A DNA stretch of 64,000 nt from Gorillibacterium massiliense (GTDB taxonomy: Bacteria > Bacillota > Bacilli > Paenibacillales > NBRC-103111): assembly GCF_000455485.1 (NCBI RefSeq), contig NZ_CBQR020000036.1, positions 62,001 through 126,000 on the forward strand. The letters are read 5' to 3'. The notes below the pieces were generated by a model, which saw nothing but the letters and a program-made list of their open reading frames with translations, ran no database searches and had not been told where the DNA came from. Shown here one piece after another: positions 24,953-32,811 of the stretch. The number at the start of each line of letters is the position of its first letter. Position 1 is the first letter of the stretch. Both the position numbers and the translations under genes were made by a program.

Positions 24953-25183
24953 TTGATTCAATTGGCATTCTCGATCGTTCTCATCTCCTCCGTAGTGTTA
25001 CTTCCATTTACCTCTTTTTCATTACGAGAGATACGCTGGGATCATGAAATGGCTGCAGCCGGTTCAACTTTGTTTGTGGCTGTCATTCTGTCGCAACCCA
25101 ACGGCATTCAGCGGTGGATAGCACGTACCGTCAGACGAAAAGAAGCACCTGATGAAGACGACAATTGTCCTTCCCTACTTTGA
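24953..25183 (+). CDS. MifM-like arrest peptide, candidate regulator of yidC
   Basis: This 76-codon ORF sits directly before yidC. It has a hydrophobic N-terminal helix (residues 3-20), a second hydrophobic stretch (34-47) and then GIQRWIARTVRRKEAPDEDD (51-70). In B. subtilis, MifM is a short membrane-inserted peptide upstream of yidC2 that arrests its own translation; its arrest region has an I-x-x-W-I core followed about ten residues later by an acidic cluster. Here I52, W55, I56 and D67-E68-D69-D70 fit that pattern. The last codons (72-75) form one arm of a stem that hides the yidC ribosome site. TTG at 24953 is the in-frame start, 12 bases after GGAG; a better ribosome site serves TTG at 24931 in another frame. 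The arrest activity is inferred from sequence and layout. Confidence 0.68.
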   Translation: MIQLAFSIVLISSVVLLPFTSFSLREIRWDHEMAAAGSTLFVAVILSQPNGIQRWIARTVRRKEAPDEDDNCPSLL

Positions 25184-25212
25184 TATTCCATACATTCAAT
25201 TAGGGAGGACAA
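25165..25212 (+). promoter_or_regulatory. Stem that hides the yidC ribosome binding site
   Basis: TTGTCCTTCCCTA (25165-25177) can pair with TAGGGAGGACAA (25201-25212) over 12 bp with one bulged T and a 23-base loop. The 3' arm contains the yidC Shine-Dalgarno sequence; the 5' arm lies in codons 72-75 of the arrest-peptide ORF. A ribosome held near the end of that ORF would open the stem and free yidC for translation. Confidence 0.78.
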
Positions 25213-25214
25213 CG

Positions 25215-26054
25215 GTGAAAAATATAGTATTACAACAAAAATGGGCGAAGCCCGTTCTCGTTATGTTGATTGGGATTATTCCGATCATTGTGCTCAGCGG
25301 GTGTTCGACGGCATCCTCATCAAACCCGATTAATGCCGATTCGCCAGGGATATTTAATCACTACCTTATTTATCCCTTTTCGAACTTGATTAAATTCTTC
25401 GCGAATGCTTTTCACGGAGACTACGGATTATCGATCGTGCTGTTGACTTTTATCATTAGACTTGCGATCATGCCGCTAATGATGAATCAAACGAAGAAGC
25501 AAATGGCCATGAAAGAAAAGATGGCCGTCCTCCAGCCAGAGTTAACCGCACTAAAGGAGAAGTATAAGAACGACGTCAGTGCAGATGCAAAAAAGCAACA
25601 GCAAGTCGAGATGATGCAGCTCTACCAGAAGCATCAATTTAATCCCTTAAACATGGGGTGTTTGCCGGTGCTTCTCCAATGGCCGATCACCCTCGCATTT
25701 TACAACGCCATTCGTCGTACCCCAGAGATTGCGGCTCACGATTTTCTGTGGTTTAGCTTGGGGAAAACAGATATGATTTTGCCGCTTATTGCCGCAGCGG
25801 TGTATTACATTCAGTTCCGTGTGTCTCAATCTGTTTCAACGCAGGTTCAGCAAAATCAAAATAACCAAATGGCTTTCATCGGATTGTTGTCCCCGATCAT
25901 GATGGGGGTGTTCGCTTTTGCGATGCCCGCCGCGTTACCCTTATATTGGGCGGTAGGTGGTATATTCATTATCGTGCAAACGATTATACTCAATAAAATG
26001 TACTCGAAGCCAAATGAAGCGGGTAAAAACCTGCCTACAGGAGTAGAAGATTAA
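25215..26054 (+). CDS. yidC: YidC/Oxa1-family membrane protein insertase, lipoprotein type
   Basis: The GTG at 25215 follows TAGGGAGGACAACG; an upstream in-frame ATG lies inside the preceding ORF. The 279-residue product has a lipoprotein signal (IIVLSGC, C30), then five membrane helices. Family motifs are YGLSIVLLTFIIRLAIMPLM, with the conserved hydrophilic-groove arginine (R in FIIRL), a cytosolic helical hairpin (about 90-145) and NMGCLPVLLQWPITLAFY. It inserts membrane proteins with or without SecYEG. Bacilli often carry two such genes, SpoIIIJ and YidC2; the MifM-like ORF upstream suggests this is the inducible second copy. Confidence 0.93.
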   Translation: MKNIVLQQKWAKPVLVMLIGIIPIIVLSGCSTASSSNPINADSPGIFNHYLIYPFSNLIKFFANAFHGDYGLSIVLLTFIIRLAIMPLMMNQTKKQMAMKEKMAVLQPELTALKEKYKNDVSADAKKQQQVEMMQLYQKHQFNPLNMGCLPVLLQWPITLAFYNAIRRTPEIAAHDFLWFSLGKTDMILPLIAAAVYYIQFRVSQSVSTQVQQNQNNQMAFIGLLSPIMMGVFAFAMPAALPLYWAVGGIFIIVQTIILNKMYSKPNEAGKNLPTGVED

Positions 26055-26092
26055 TAAAAATGAACCAGTCATAGAAAAATACTAAATTAAAG

Positions 26093-26126
26093 GCATCTGA
26101 GGCACGACCTCAGATGCTCTGTTTTT
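26093..26126 (+). terminator. Terminator after yidC
   Basis: GCATCTGAGG (26093-26102) pairs perfectly with CCTCAGATGC (26108-26117), followed by TCTGTTTTTT. Confidence 0.9.
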
Positions 26127-26521
26127 TATGTTGGTTTTTTCCGTTTCAGTAAGTCGGTTCTCGTTCATCGAAGTAATCCGAGAAGTTGAATTTCGTCGCG
26201 ACCGGAGCGCTAGTTTAATAAATTCAGTGACCATCGATGAACATGTCCATGACAAGAACAAAATCCACTGCGTGGCTACAGAAATGAGACTCTCTTGGAA
26301 AAAATCCGATTAGAGAAAGATCATGTTTCTGAGGAATCATTCTTGAACTGGAGTGAAGCGCCGTGGGACTAAAGATGGTTGAAAAACTATCTAGTATTAA
26401 ACGAAAATTCAAGCGGTGGTTGCATGGGGTAAGGTATCTTCTTCAACTAATGCTTGATAGGATGTTTCCAGCATTTATGCTATTTTATTCGCAAGAGTTA
26501 CCTTTAGAAAGGAGAGTTCAA
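26127..26521. other. Gap before the serine hydrolase gene
   Basis: No convincing gene was found in these 395 bases. A 60-codon frame on each strand lacks ribosome sites. The frame of the next gene is open back to 26363, but its start with a ribosome site is at 26522. Confidence 0.4.
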
Positions 26522-28693
26522 ATGATGAAAAGTCGATGGATAATGGGGGCTGTGTTATGTTCGTGTCTGCTGCTAACCTCCTGCGACGGCAATATAGCAC
26601 CGGCAGAGACGCAGCACACTGCAGTGGTGCGTAATACGTCTGGGGTGATTGAGCCAAGCGCTGTACCGACAACCGTGCCAACGGCAGCAATGGGCTCTCC
26701 TACGAACGAGGCTTTAAACTCCTTCGAAGTAACCCGGCAAGACGCAAAGGAGAAGGCCGATCTCCTCACTAACTCTTACGGCACGAACAGCGTGCAGTAC
26801 GTCATTATCGATCATGGCGACATCGTCGTATCCGGCCAATCCGGAAAGAATGATAAGGAGCGACAGAAGCCGCTCACGAAAGACACGATGTACGGGATCG
26901 GCTCGATAAGTAAAGTGTTTACCACGGTTGCCGTCATGCAGTTGGTCGACCAAGGGAAAATCGATCTGGATACGCCGGTCGTCCAGTATATCTCCGAGTT
27001 CACGATGAAGGATGAACGCTACAAGCAGATTACGCCACGCATGCTACTGAATCACTCTTCCGGGCTGAACGGATCGTCGTTTACGGATGCCTTTTTATTC
27101 GAAGATAACGATACATATGCCCACGACACACTGTTGAAGCAATTGGCCGGACAGACTTTGAAGGCGGACCCAGGCGCTTATTCGGTTTATTGCAATGACG
27201 GATTTACGCTAGCCCAGATTCTGGTCGAGCGAGTCAGCGGTATGGACTTTACCTCTTATATCCATCGATTTATTACGGAACCTCTAGGTATGGCCAATAC
27301 GGAGACGCCGCTCGATTCTCCGAACAATGCAAAGATGGCGGGAATCTATTATCCTTCCTACATAGGACAACTTCCCAACGAGACGCTCAACACGATCGGA
27401 ACGGGAGGCATCTATTCCACAGCGGAAGATTTAGCTCGATTCTCACGAATTTTCACCGGGGAACTGGGAGAAGTCTTGTCCGGAAAATCGGCTACGGCCA
27501 TGGCACAAGACGAGTATAAGACACCTTTGTGGCCTGATGATGCGGACAGCTCGATCACTTACGGTCTTGGCTGGGACAGTGTCAATCTGTATCCCTTCAG
27601 CGAATATGGGATGAAGGCGCTGACCAAAGGCGGTGACACGCTTTTCTATCACGCGGCACTCGTTGTGCTTCCCGAGCAGGACATGGCGGCAGCTGTCGTC
27701 ACGTCCGGCGGGTCCAGCACAAACGATGAGCTTCTGGCAAATGAAATCCTGCTTCAGGCGCTGAAAGAGAAAGGGACAATTGCCGAATTCAAGTCTGAGA
27801 AGTCATACGGCTCGTCAGATGAGGTCGATATGCCGGAGTCTGTGCTTAAGTATTCGGGAATCTATGGCGCGACCGGTACAACGATGAACATCGATATTAC
27901 CAAAGGCGGCGACATGTTCATCACTTCGGAGCAGTCGCCCGATAGTCCATCCCAGATCTACATGTATTCGGTGGATGGCACGTTCCGGAGTGCGGATGGG
28001 AATGCGATAATCAGCTTCGTGACGAAGGGTAACGGCCACACCTACTTATGGATGCGTCAATACGCTTCGTTGCCAGGTCTTGGGCAGATGGCTGTGTCCT
28101 TGTATCAAGCCGAGAAGCTCCAGCCTCAAAATCTTTCGATAAAGACGAAAGAGGCATGGATCCGCCGCGATGGCAAGAAGTATTATCTGCTGAATGAGAA
28201 GTATACGTCGATCGCTTATTTGGTGTTGAAATCCATCCAATTGAACGTGTCGAAACAATTGCCAGGGTATGCGTTGGATAAGCGAATAATCGGCCCGAAT
28301 AAGGCCGTCTCCGAATTGCAAATTCCGGGAGTGAACGGGCGGGATCTCACAGGTTATACGTTCTTTACGCAGGACGGCGTTGAGTACCTGGAGTTAGGTG
28401 GAAGTATCTTCGTGAACGAGGACGCCGTAAAGCCGATAGACGTTGCTAAGAAGTCAATCGTTACAATTCCGATGAGCGGATACGCCAAGTGGTTTACGAT
28501 AAGCGACAAAGACGGGGGCAAGACTGTTAAGGTTGGCATGCCCTTGAACGCCTCTTTTGCTGTTTATGATGAGAAGGGAACATGCACCTACTTCAGTGTC
28601 ATCGGAGGTAAGGAACAGGTCGTGCTGCCCGCAGGAGGATCCATTGTTTTCGTTGGGGATGCCGGCACAAAGTTCGAGATTTCCGCGCAATAA
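26522..28693 (+). CDS. Beta-lactamase-fold serine hydrolase lipoprotein
   Basis: The ATG at 26522 follows AAAGGAGAG and gives a 723-residue lipoprotein (LLLTSC, C21). Residues 70-430 match the class C beta-lactamase / penicillin-binding protein fold: nucleophile S128 in GSISK with K131, the second motif YCN in AYSVYCNDGFTLAQ, and TKGGDTLFYHAALVVLP with histidine in place of the usual KTG motif, as in many non-lactamase family members. The remaining 290 residues form extra beta-rich domains without clear identity. It is likely an extracytoplasmic esterase, carboxypeptidase or D-aminopeptidase; true lactamase action is not implied. Confidence 0.85.
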   Translation: MMKSRWIMGAVLCSCLLLTSCDGNIAPAETQHTAVVRNTSGVIEPSAVPTTVPTAAMGSPTNEALNSFEVTRQDAKEKADLLTNSYGTNSVQYVIIDHGDIVVSGQSGKNDKERQKPLTKDTMYGIGSISKVFTTVAVMQLVDQGKIDLDTPVVQYISEFTMKDERYKQITPRMLLNHSSGLNGSSFTDAFLFEDNDTYAHDTLLKQLAGQTLKADPGAYSVYCNDGFTLAQILVERVSGMDFTSYIHRFITEPLGMANTETPLDSPNNAKMAGIYYPSYIGQLPNETLNTIGTGGIYSTAEDLARFSRIFTGELGEVLSGKSATAMAQDEYKTPLWPDDADSSITYGLGWDSVNLYPFSEYGMKALTKGGDTLFYHAALVVLPEQDMAAAVVTSGGSSTNDELLANEILLQALKEKGTIAEFKSEKSYGSSDEVDMPESVLKYSGIYGATGTTMNIDITKGGDMFITSEQSPDSPSQIYMYSVDGTFRSADGNAIISFVTKGNGHTYLWMRQYASLPGLGQMAVSLYQAEKLQPQNLSIKTKEAWIRRDGKKYYLLNEKYTSIAYLVLKSIQLNVSKQLPGYALDKRIIGPNKAVSELQIPGVNGRDLTGYTFFTQDGVEYLELGGSIFVNEDAVKPIDVAKKSIVTIPMSGYAKWFTISDKDGGKTVKVGMPLNASFAVYDEKGTCTYFSVIGGKEQVVLPAGGSIVFVGDAGTKFEISAQ

Positions 28694-28761
28694 CGTCTCA
28701 ACAGGCTTCCGATTGCACTTAAGAGATTCTACTCATTCACTAATACAGAAGGATGAGATGT

Positions 28762-29151
28762 ATGTACCGGAATACTGATTCTGCAACAATGGAATGGCTT
28801 CTTGGCAAAAAAGCGATTGATTCTTTAATCAATGAGTCCAAAAGTGTCTCATATCGAGCTGTCACTCTAAAATCTAAAGAAATTGATCCTGAAGGTGTTG
28901 GCATTCACGTAAAATCAATCTTTACTAATGAACAACTACATGATTACTTTTCTACACACTGTTATAATAGGCATTCTAAAGGAAGTAGAGCCACCAAAAT
29001 GTCGCTTGATCAAGCTAACAATATCTATAAGCTAGTGAAAGAGAGACGAGATCTAGAACGCATTAGAAGGCGGTATATGAAGCTTTCAAAGTCGGAATTA
29101 GTGGAGTTATTAATTCATTTCGAGCAATACAATACTCAGAATAAATCATAG
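28762..29151 (+). CDS. Small hypothetical protein
   Basis: The ATG at 28762 lies 9 bases after AGAAGG; an earlier in-frame ATG at 28753 is too close. The 129-residue product is charged, without signal peptide or membrane segment, and ends in a helical region rich in K, R and E (VKERRDLERIRRRYMKLSKS). I do not recognise the family. Its A+T-rich base composition differs from the serine hydrolase gene before it. A terminator follows. Confidence 0.6.
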   Translation: MYRNTDSATMEWLLGKKAIDSLINESKSVSYRAVTLKSKEIDPEGVGIHVKSIFTNEQLHDYFSTHCYNRHSKGSRATKMSLDQANNIYKLVKERRDLERIRRRYMKLSKSELVELLIHFEQYNTQNKS

Positions 29152-29193
29152 TTAAAAAGCGAGATAACTTTAAACTAAGCTCACAACATAACG

Positions 29194-29222
29194 AACCGTT
29201 CCTTAAAAGAGGAACGGTTTTC
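29194..29222 (+). terminator. Terminator
   Basis: AACCGTTCC (29194-29202) pairs perfectly with GGAACGGTT (29211-29219), then TTTC. Confidence 0.85.
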
Positions 29223-29296
29223 ATTATTATTGGCTTATATAATGATATTTCACAAAGTCTATGAGAACTTTCGTTTTTCGATTTTGGTCTTGATTA

Positions 29297-29313
29297 ATGT
29301 TTGTGTCAAACAT
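29297..29313 (+). promoter_or_regulatory. Palindrome, likely TetR operator
   Basis: ATGTTTG-TGT-CAAACAT is a perfect 7+3+7 palindrome 62 bases before the broken tetR gene. TetR repressors commonly bind such sites near their own promoter. The assignment is inferred from position. Confidence 0.5.
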
Positions 29314-29374
29314 AGAAATGATGAATATTGATTTTACATTGACATTACTGCACAGGTCTAAAAAAGGAGGACAC

Positions 29375-29830
29375 ATGTCACCACTTACCAAAGAACAGAA
29401 TGACGCGATCCGGGAGATGCGAATGAACCAAATCATGGAAGCGGCTGCGGAAGCCTATTTGGAGAAGGGCATTCAAATTGGAAATACGCGACGTTGCGGT
29501 CAAGGCAGAGCTCGGCTACGGAACCGTATATCATTATTACAAAAATAAGTTCATGCTTTTGGAAAATTTACTCTGGGATGCCCTGAATCGAACGGAGTCG
29601 GCAGTATTGCCCGCTTTGTCGGGGGAGGGTGGCAGTTTACATAAAGCTGAGTCGTTCTCTAGACTGCTCCTGGGGAAGTGCATCCAGGATCCTTCTGTAT
29701 TTATTTAACTAAAACGGTTGTAGATAATTTTCATTACTTCCCGGGAAACCGGTTCAGCAAGCTGTTTGCCGATTTTCAGGAACGGATCTATTTGCCGCTT
29801 GTGGAAATGATTCACGAAGGAATCGGTTCC
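29375..29830 (+). pseudogene. Broken TetR-family regulator
   Basis: A start at 29375 follows AAAGGAGG. The first 33 codons (MSPLTKEQNDAIREMRMNQI onward) match the TetR N-terminal helix, then the frame shifts near 29475. The next frame gives EIRDVAVKAELGYGTVYHYY, the TetR helix-turn-helix. A second shift near 29690 leads to YLTKTVVDNFHYFPGNRFSK and a ligand-domain fragment. After about 29835 the frame continues into an unrelated map gene remnant. With two shifts and a foreign 3' end, no working repressor can be made. What it once controlled is unknown. Confidence 0.85.
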
Positions 29831-29835
29831 AAATC

Positions 29836-30046
29836 GCCCACCCACGTCGGGAATCCGGGCAAAGGGTTCCGCTTGAAGGAAGGGATGGTTTTTACGATCG
29901 AGCCGATGTTAAATGCAGGAAAAGCGTTAATGACGATTGATCCCGATGGATGGACCGCTAGAACTGCTGACGGCTAGCTATCCGCACAGTACGAGCATAC
30001 GATCGCCATCACAGCGGATGGCCCGATTATACTGACCGCACAATAG
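29836..30046 (+). pseudogene. map: Methionine aminopeptidase remnant, C-terminal part
   Basis: The frame that leaves the TetR remnant continues as THVGNPGKGFRLKEG, then MVFTIEPMLNAG and DGWTARTADG. After an in-frame TAG it resumes LSAQYEHTIAITADGP, ending IILTAQ. This is the C-terminal third of type I methionine aminopeptidase, including a metal-ligand glutamate region (TIEPM) and the final YEHTI motif. The internal stop and missing N-terminus show it is dead. A piece from the preceding part of such a gene lies at 41066-41190. Confidence 0.85.
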
Positions 30047-30131
30047 AATTCTAAGCTCAAATTTGTAATTTCGAACGATCAGGTGTTTAGTATGAGAGCT
30101 GAACAATAATCCTAGATAAACTTTATTAAAG

Positions 30132-30182
30132 AAAACTCACTGATTCATTTCAGTGAGTTTTCTTTTAAATGGGAAGAAAGGA
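30132..30182 (+). repeat. Terminator-bearing repeat, copy 1
   Basis: AAAACTCACTGA and TTCAGTGAGTTTT form a terminator. About 45 bases from CTCACTG (30136) through AAATGGGAAGAAAGG recur at 41188-41231, also next to a map remnant. Related CTCACTG stems occur at 61347 and 62421. Confidence 0.8.
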
Positions 30183-30330
30183 AGAAAGGGCGAATGAGTT
30201 TATTACGACATGGGCACAGTACTATGAAAAACCTGGCTGTGTCATCTCGGAACCACAAACCATTAAAGCTACCGTATCATTTTATCGAGTTCACACAGAG
30301 TACAAGAAAGAAGGCTATAATCGACAGTAG
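30169..30330 (+). CDS. Short ORF of 53 codons
   Basis: This frame starts inside the terminator repeat and ends 26 bases before the response regulator. The peptide contains FITTWAQYYEKPGCVISEP, which looks protein-like, but there is no ribosome site and no recognised family. It may be the tail of a lost gene. Confidence 0.25.
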   Translation: MGRKEERANEFITTWAQYYEKPGCVISEPQTIKATVSFYRVHTEYKKEGYNRQ

Positions 30331-30355
30331 TTTTATGGAGTCAGGAGGGCTGTGA

Positions 30356-31039
30356 TTGACCACTATAATGGTTGTGGATGATGATCGACACATACGCCAA
30401 TTAGTCCGATTTTATTTGGAGGATGAAGGTTTTGAAGTAGTGGAACAAGCGAATGGGGCGGAAGCGTGGCAGTATTATAATGGTCATGCGGTCGATTTGA
30501 TTATATTGGATGTCATGATGCCTTTTATGGATGGCTGGGAGTTGTGTAGGCGCTTGAGAGAGCATGGAGAAAAGCCGGTCTTAATGATTACAGCTAAAAA
30601 TGAACCCATGGATCGGATCAAGGGTTTTCAACTTGGAACAGACGATTATCTGGTAAAACCTTTTGAACCCATGGAACTTGTGTTACGTGTTAAAGCTTTG
30701 CTGAAGCGTTATAAAATTTCGGTTTCCGAAACCATCAATTTGGGGAGTATCTCGTTAGATAAAACAAGCTACCAGATCCGGAATAAGGATACAGGGCAGA
30801 GTGAATCGATTCCTCTTAAGGAGTTCGAGCTGCTTGCTGCGCTCGCCAGTTATCCGGGTAAGCTCTTCACGCGGGATGAATTGATCCAGAAAATTTGGGG
30901 GCACGATTATGAGGGAGACGAACGGACGATCGATACCCATATCAAACGACTTCGAGTTAGGTTCGGCGCCTATGAAGAGGATTTCAAAATCATGACGTTG
31001 CGGGGTCTTGGCTATAGGTTGGAGGTATATCGTGATTAA
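30356..31039 (+). CDS. OmpR/PhoB-type response regulator
   Basis: The TTG at 30356 lies 6 bases after AGGAGGG. The 227-residue protein has a receiver domain with acidic D8-D10, phosphorylation site D52 (LIILDVMMPFMDG) and K101 (DYLVKPFEP). A winged-helix DNA-binding domain follows (about 130-225) with RDELIQKIWGHDYEGDERTID and THIKRLR. The kinase gene overlaps its last codons, so the two are translated together. The downstream small membrane protein and SwrC-like pump are possible targets; the signal is unknown. Confidence 0.93.
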   Translation: MTTIMVVDDDRHIRQLVRFYLEDEGFEVVEQANGAEAWQYYNGHAVDLIILDVMMPFMDGWELCRRLREHGEKPVLMITAKNEPMDRIKGFQLGTDDYLVKPFEPMELVLRVKALLKRYKISVSETINLGSISLDKTSYQIRNKDTGQSESIPLKEFELLAALASYPGKLFTRDELIQKIWGHDYEGDERTIDTHIKRLRVRFGAYEEDFKIMTLRGLGYRLEVYRD

Positions 31040-32387
31040 ATCACTTTACGTTCGCGTTATCCTAGCTTTCGTCATTGTTCTATTTCTCAGCCTCATCCCA
31101 GCTTTTTATATGGTTACCTGGTTTTATGCTGAGAAAGTCCAAAATGTGGTTTTAGAGAACTTGATCGAAGGTGGCAAGAAAATCATTGATTCTTATGTGG
31201 CTTCTCCACCAGAAGTGCAGGCTACATTATTGGATGGGGTTACAGCGCTACCTAACTATTCTATTTTGCTCTTTGACCAAAACAGCAAGCTCTTGCACAA
31301 CGGAGATCCATCGGAGATTCAAAGACTTCGCTTAACTAAAGATGAGATTCAATTGGTACTTCAAGGAAACATGTATCAAGTGATTGGAGAGCACAAGCGT
31401 CCGCTTGTAGCAGGGCTTCCATTTCAAATAGACGGGAAACCTTATGCACTTTTTCTTTCACCTGAGATAGACAGCATTCCTTTTGCTTCAATATTGAGAA
31501 CCGCGCTTTTGCTTGTATTACTATTCGGCAGTCTTTTCTTTCTTGTTGCGGCACGTTTCCTCGTTCGACCCATTCAGATGTTGACCAAAGCAACACGCAA
31601 AATGGCCAAAGGAGAGTTTGATATCCGTTTGAATATTAGAAGTAAGGATGAAATCGGTCAACTAGCAAATAGTTTTAATCGAATGGCGTATGAGTTGGGA
31701 AATTTGGAGGCAGTACGTCGGCGGTTCGTTTCCGATGTTTCCCATGAAATTCAATCGCCTCTTACTTCAATAAAGGGCTTCACGCAAGCGATACGATATA
31801 AAAAAATGGATGAGCACGTGAGGCAAGACATGTTAGCAATCATCGAAGAGGAGACCGATCGACTTTCTCGTCTCGGCACTGATTTGCTTCAACTGTCATC
31901 ACTTGAGTATGAACATTTAGTGCTTAATAAGAGTGTTTATCGGTTAGATGAACAATTGCGTCATGTTATCGTGGCATCCGAACCTCAATGGTCTAGAAAA
32001 AACCTGAATGTGGTGTTGGAGGCAGGGGAAGTAAATGTGCAAGCGGATAAGGATAAATTAAATCAATTATGGATCAATCTGTTTGGCAATGCTGTTAAGT
32101 TTTCACCTACTGGCGGGAATGTCCAAATTATAGTAGATCAAAACGACCAGGAGATTCGAGTATCGATCACAGACAGTGGACCAGGCATTCCACAAGAGGA
32201 AATTGAACACATTTTCAAACCATTTTATAAGGTGGATCAATCAAGAGATAAAGCAATGGGGGGCAATGGAATTGGCTTGTCCATTGTGAAGCGTATTTTG
32301 GATTTGCACAACGGAGAGATACAGGTTTCTAGCCGTATTGGCGAAGGGACCGTTATGACCGTCGCGCTTCCGAAAACACCAAAGTAA
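31032..32387 (+). CDS. Sensor histidine kinase
   Basis: The GTG at 31032 follows GGAGG and overlaps the regulator stop by 8 bases. The 451-residue protein has a membrane helix at about 7-30, an extracytoplasmic sensor region (about 35-150), a second helix (about 155-175), a HAMP domain (about 178-230), a HisKA domain with H238 in SDVSHEIQSPLTS, and a HATPase domain with DKLNQLWINLFGNAVKFSPT, DSGPGIP and GGNGIGLSIVK. This is a classical EnvZ-like partner of the OmpR-type regulator. Glutamine replaces the usual arginine or leucine after HEI. Confidence 0.93.
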   Translation: MIKSLYVRVILAFVIVLFLSLIPAFYMVTWFYAEKVQNVVLENLIEGGKKIIDSYVASPPEVQATLLDGVTALPNYSILLFDQNSKLLHNGDPSEIQRLRLTKDEIQLVLQGNMYQVIGEHKRPLVAGLPFQIDGKPYALFLSPEIDSIPFASILRTALLLVLLFGSLFFLVAARFLVRPIQMLTKATRKMAKGEFDIRLNIRSKDEIGQLANSFNRMAYELGNLEAVRRRFVSDVSHEIQSPLTSIKGFTQAIRYKKMDEHVRQDMLAIIEEETDRLSRLGTDLLQLSSLEYEHLVLNKSVYRLDEQLRHVIVASEPQWSRKNLNVVLEAGEVNVQADKDKLNQLWINLFGNAVKFSPTGGNVQIIVDQNDQEIRVSITDSGPGIPQEEIEHIFKPFYKVDQSRDKAMGGNGIGLSIVKRILDLHNGEIQVSSRIGEGTVMTVALPKTPK

Positions 32388-32413
32388 AATCACTATTTTA
32401 TCTACGACACAGT

Positions 32414-32443
32414 GAGTTCACATTCATTTGTTATAATGAACTC
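32414..32443 (+). promoter_or_regulatory. Promoter with inverted repeat
   Basis: GAGTTCA (32414-32420) and TGAACTC (32437-32443) are inverted repeats; TATAAT (32432-32437) lies between and overlaps the second. It would drive the small protein gene at 32470. The repeat may be a binding site for a regulator such as the adjacent OmpR-type protein; this is inference. Confidence 0.5.
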
Positions 32444-32469
32444 GTAAACAAGAAAGGGGAGATTTTATA

Positions 32470-32646
32470 ATGGAAAACGAACTGTTGTGGCAGATTGTTA
32501 TTGGATCCCTCGGTTTGTATTACGCCATGCAAATCAATAAGAAAGCCATGTTAAATATAGAATCGACATCTTTACTACCCTCGCAAGTGGATCAGTCAGT
32601 TGTATTGATCGAAACGAGTAAATCAAAAGAAGAAGTGAAAAGGTAA
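32470..32646 (+). CDS. Small membrane-associated protein, 58 residues
   Basis: AAAGGGGAG lies 8 bases before the ATG. The peptide starts MENELLWQIVIGSLGLYYAM, which gives a short hydrophobic helix, then a charged tail ending KSKEEVKR. It has its own promoter and terminator. I do not recognise the family. It lies between a two-component system and a SwrC-like pump, so a role in envelope stress is possible but unproven. Confidence 0.6.
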   Translation: MENELLWQIVIGSLGLYYAMQINKKAMLNIESTSLLPSQVDQSVVLIETSKSKEEVKR

Positions 32647-32685
32647 AACAGGAAATAGACAAAAATGGATAATGGAATTCATCTG

Positions 32686-32714
32686 GCTCGTGTTCCTCAC
32701 GAGCTTTTTATTTT
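32686..32714 (+). terminator. Terminator after the small protein gene
   Basis: GCTCGTG (32686-32692) pairs with CACGAGC (32698-32704), followed by TTTTTATTTT. Confidence 0.88.
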
Positions 32715-32811
32715 CTCAAAAATTCCCCTGTCGATAATATTCGCTCCGTACACAGTGCGTACAAATTGGATTGATAAGATGATCCTATCGATAGGAGAGG
32801 AGAGAAAAAAG

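Noticed and set aside
26128-26313. 61-codon frame after the yidC terminator
   Set aside because: No ribosome site, no domain, and it begins in the T-run of the terminator.
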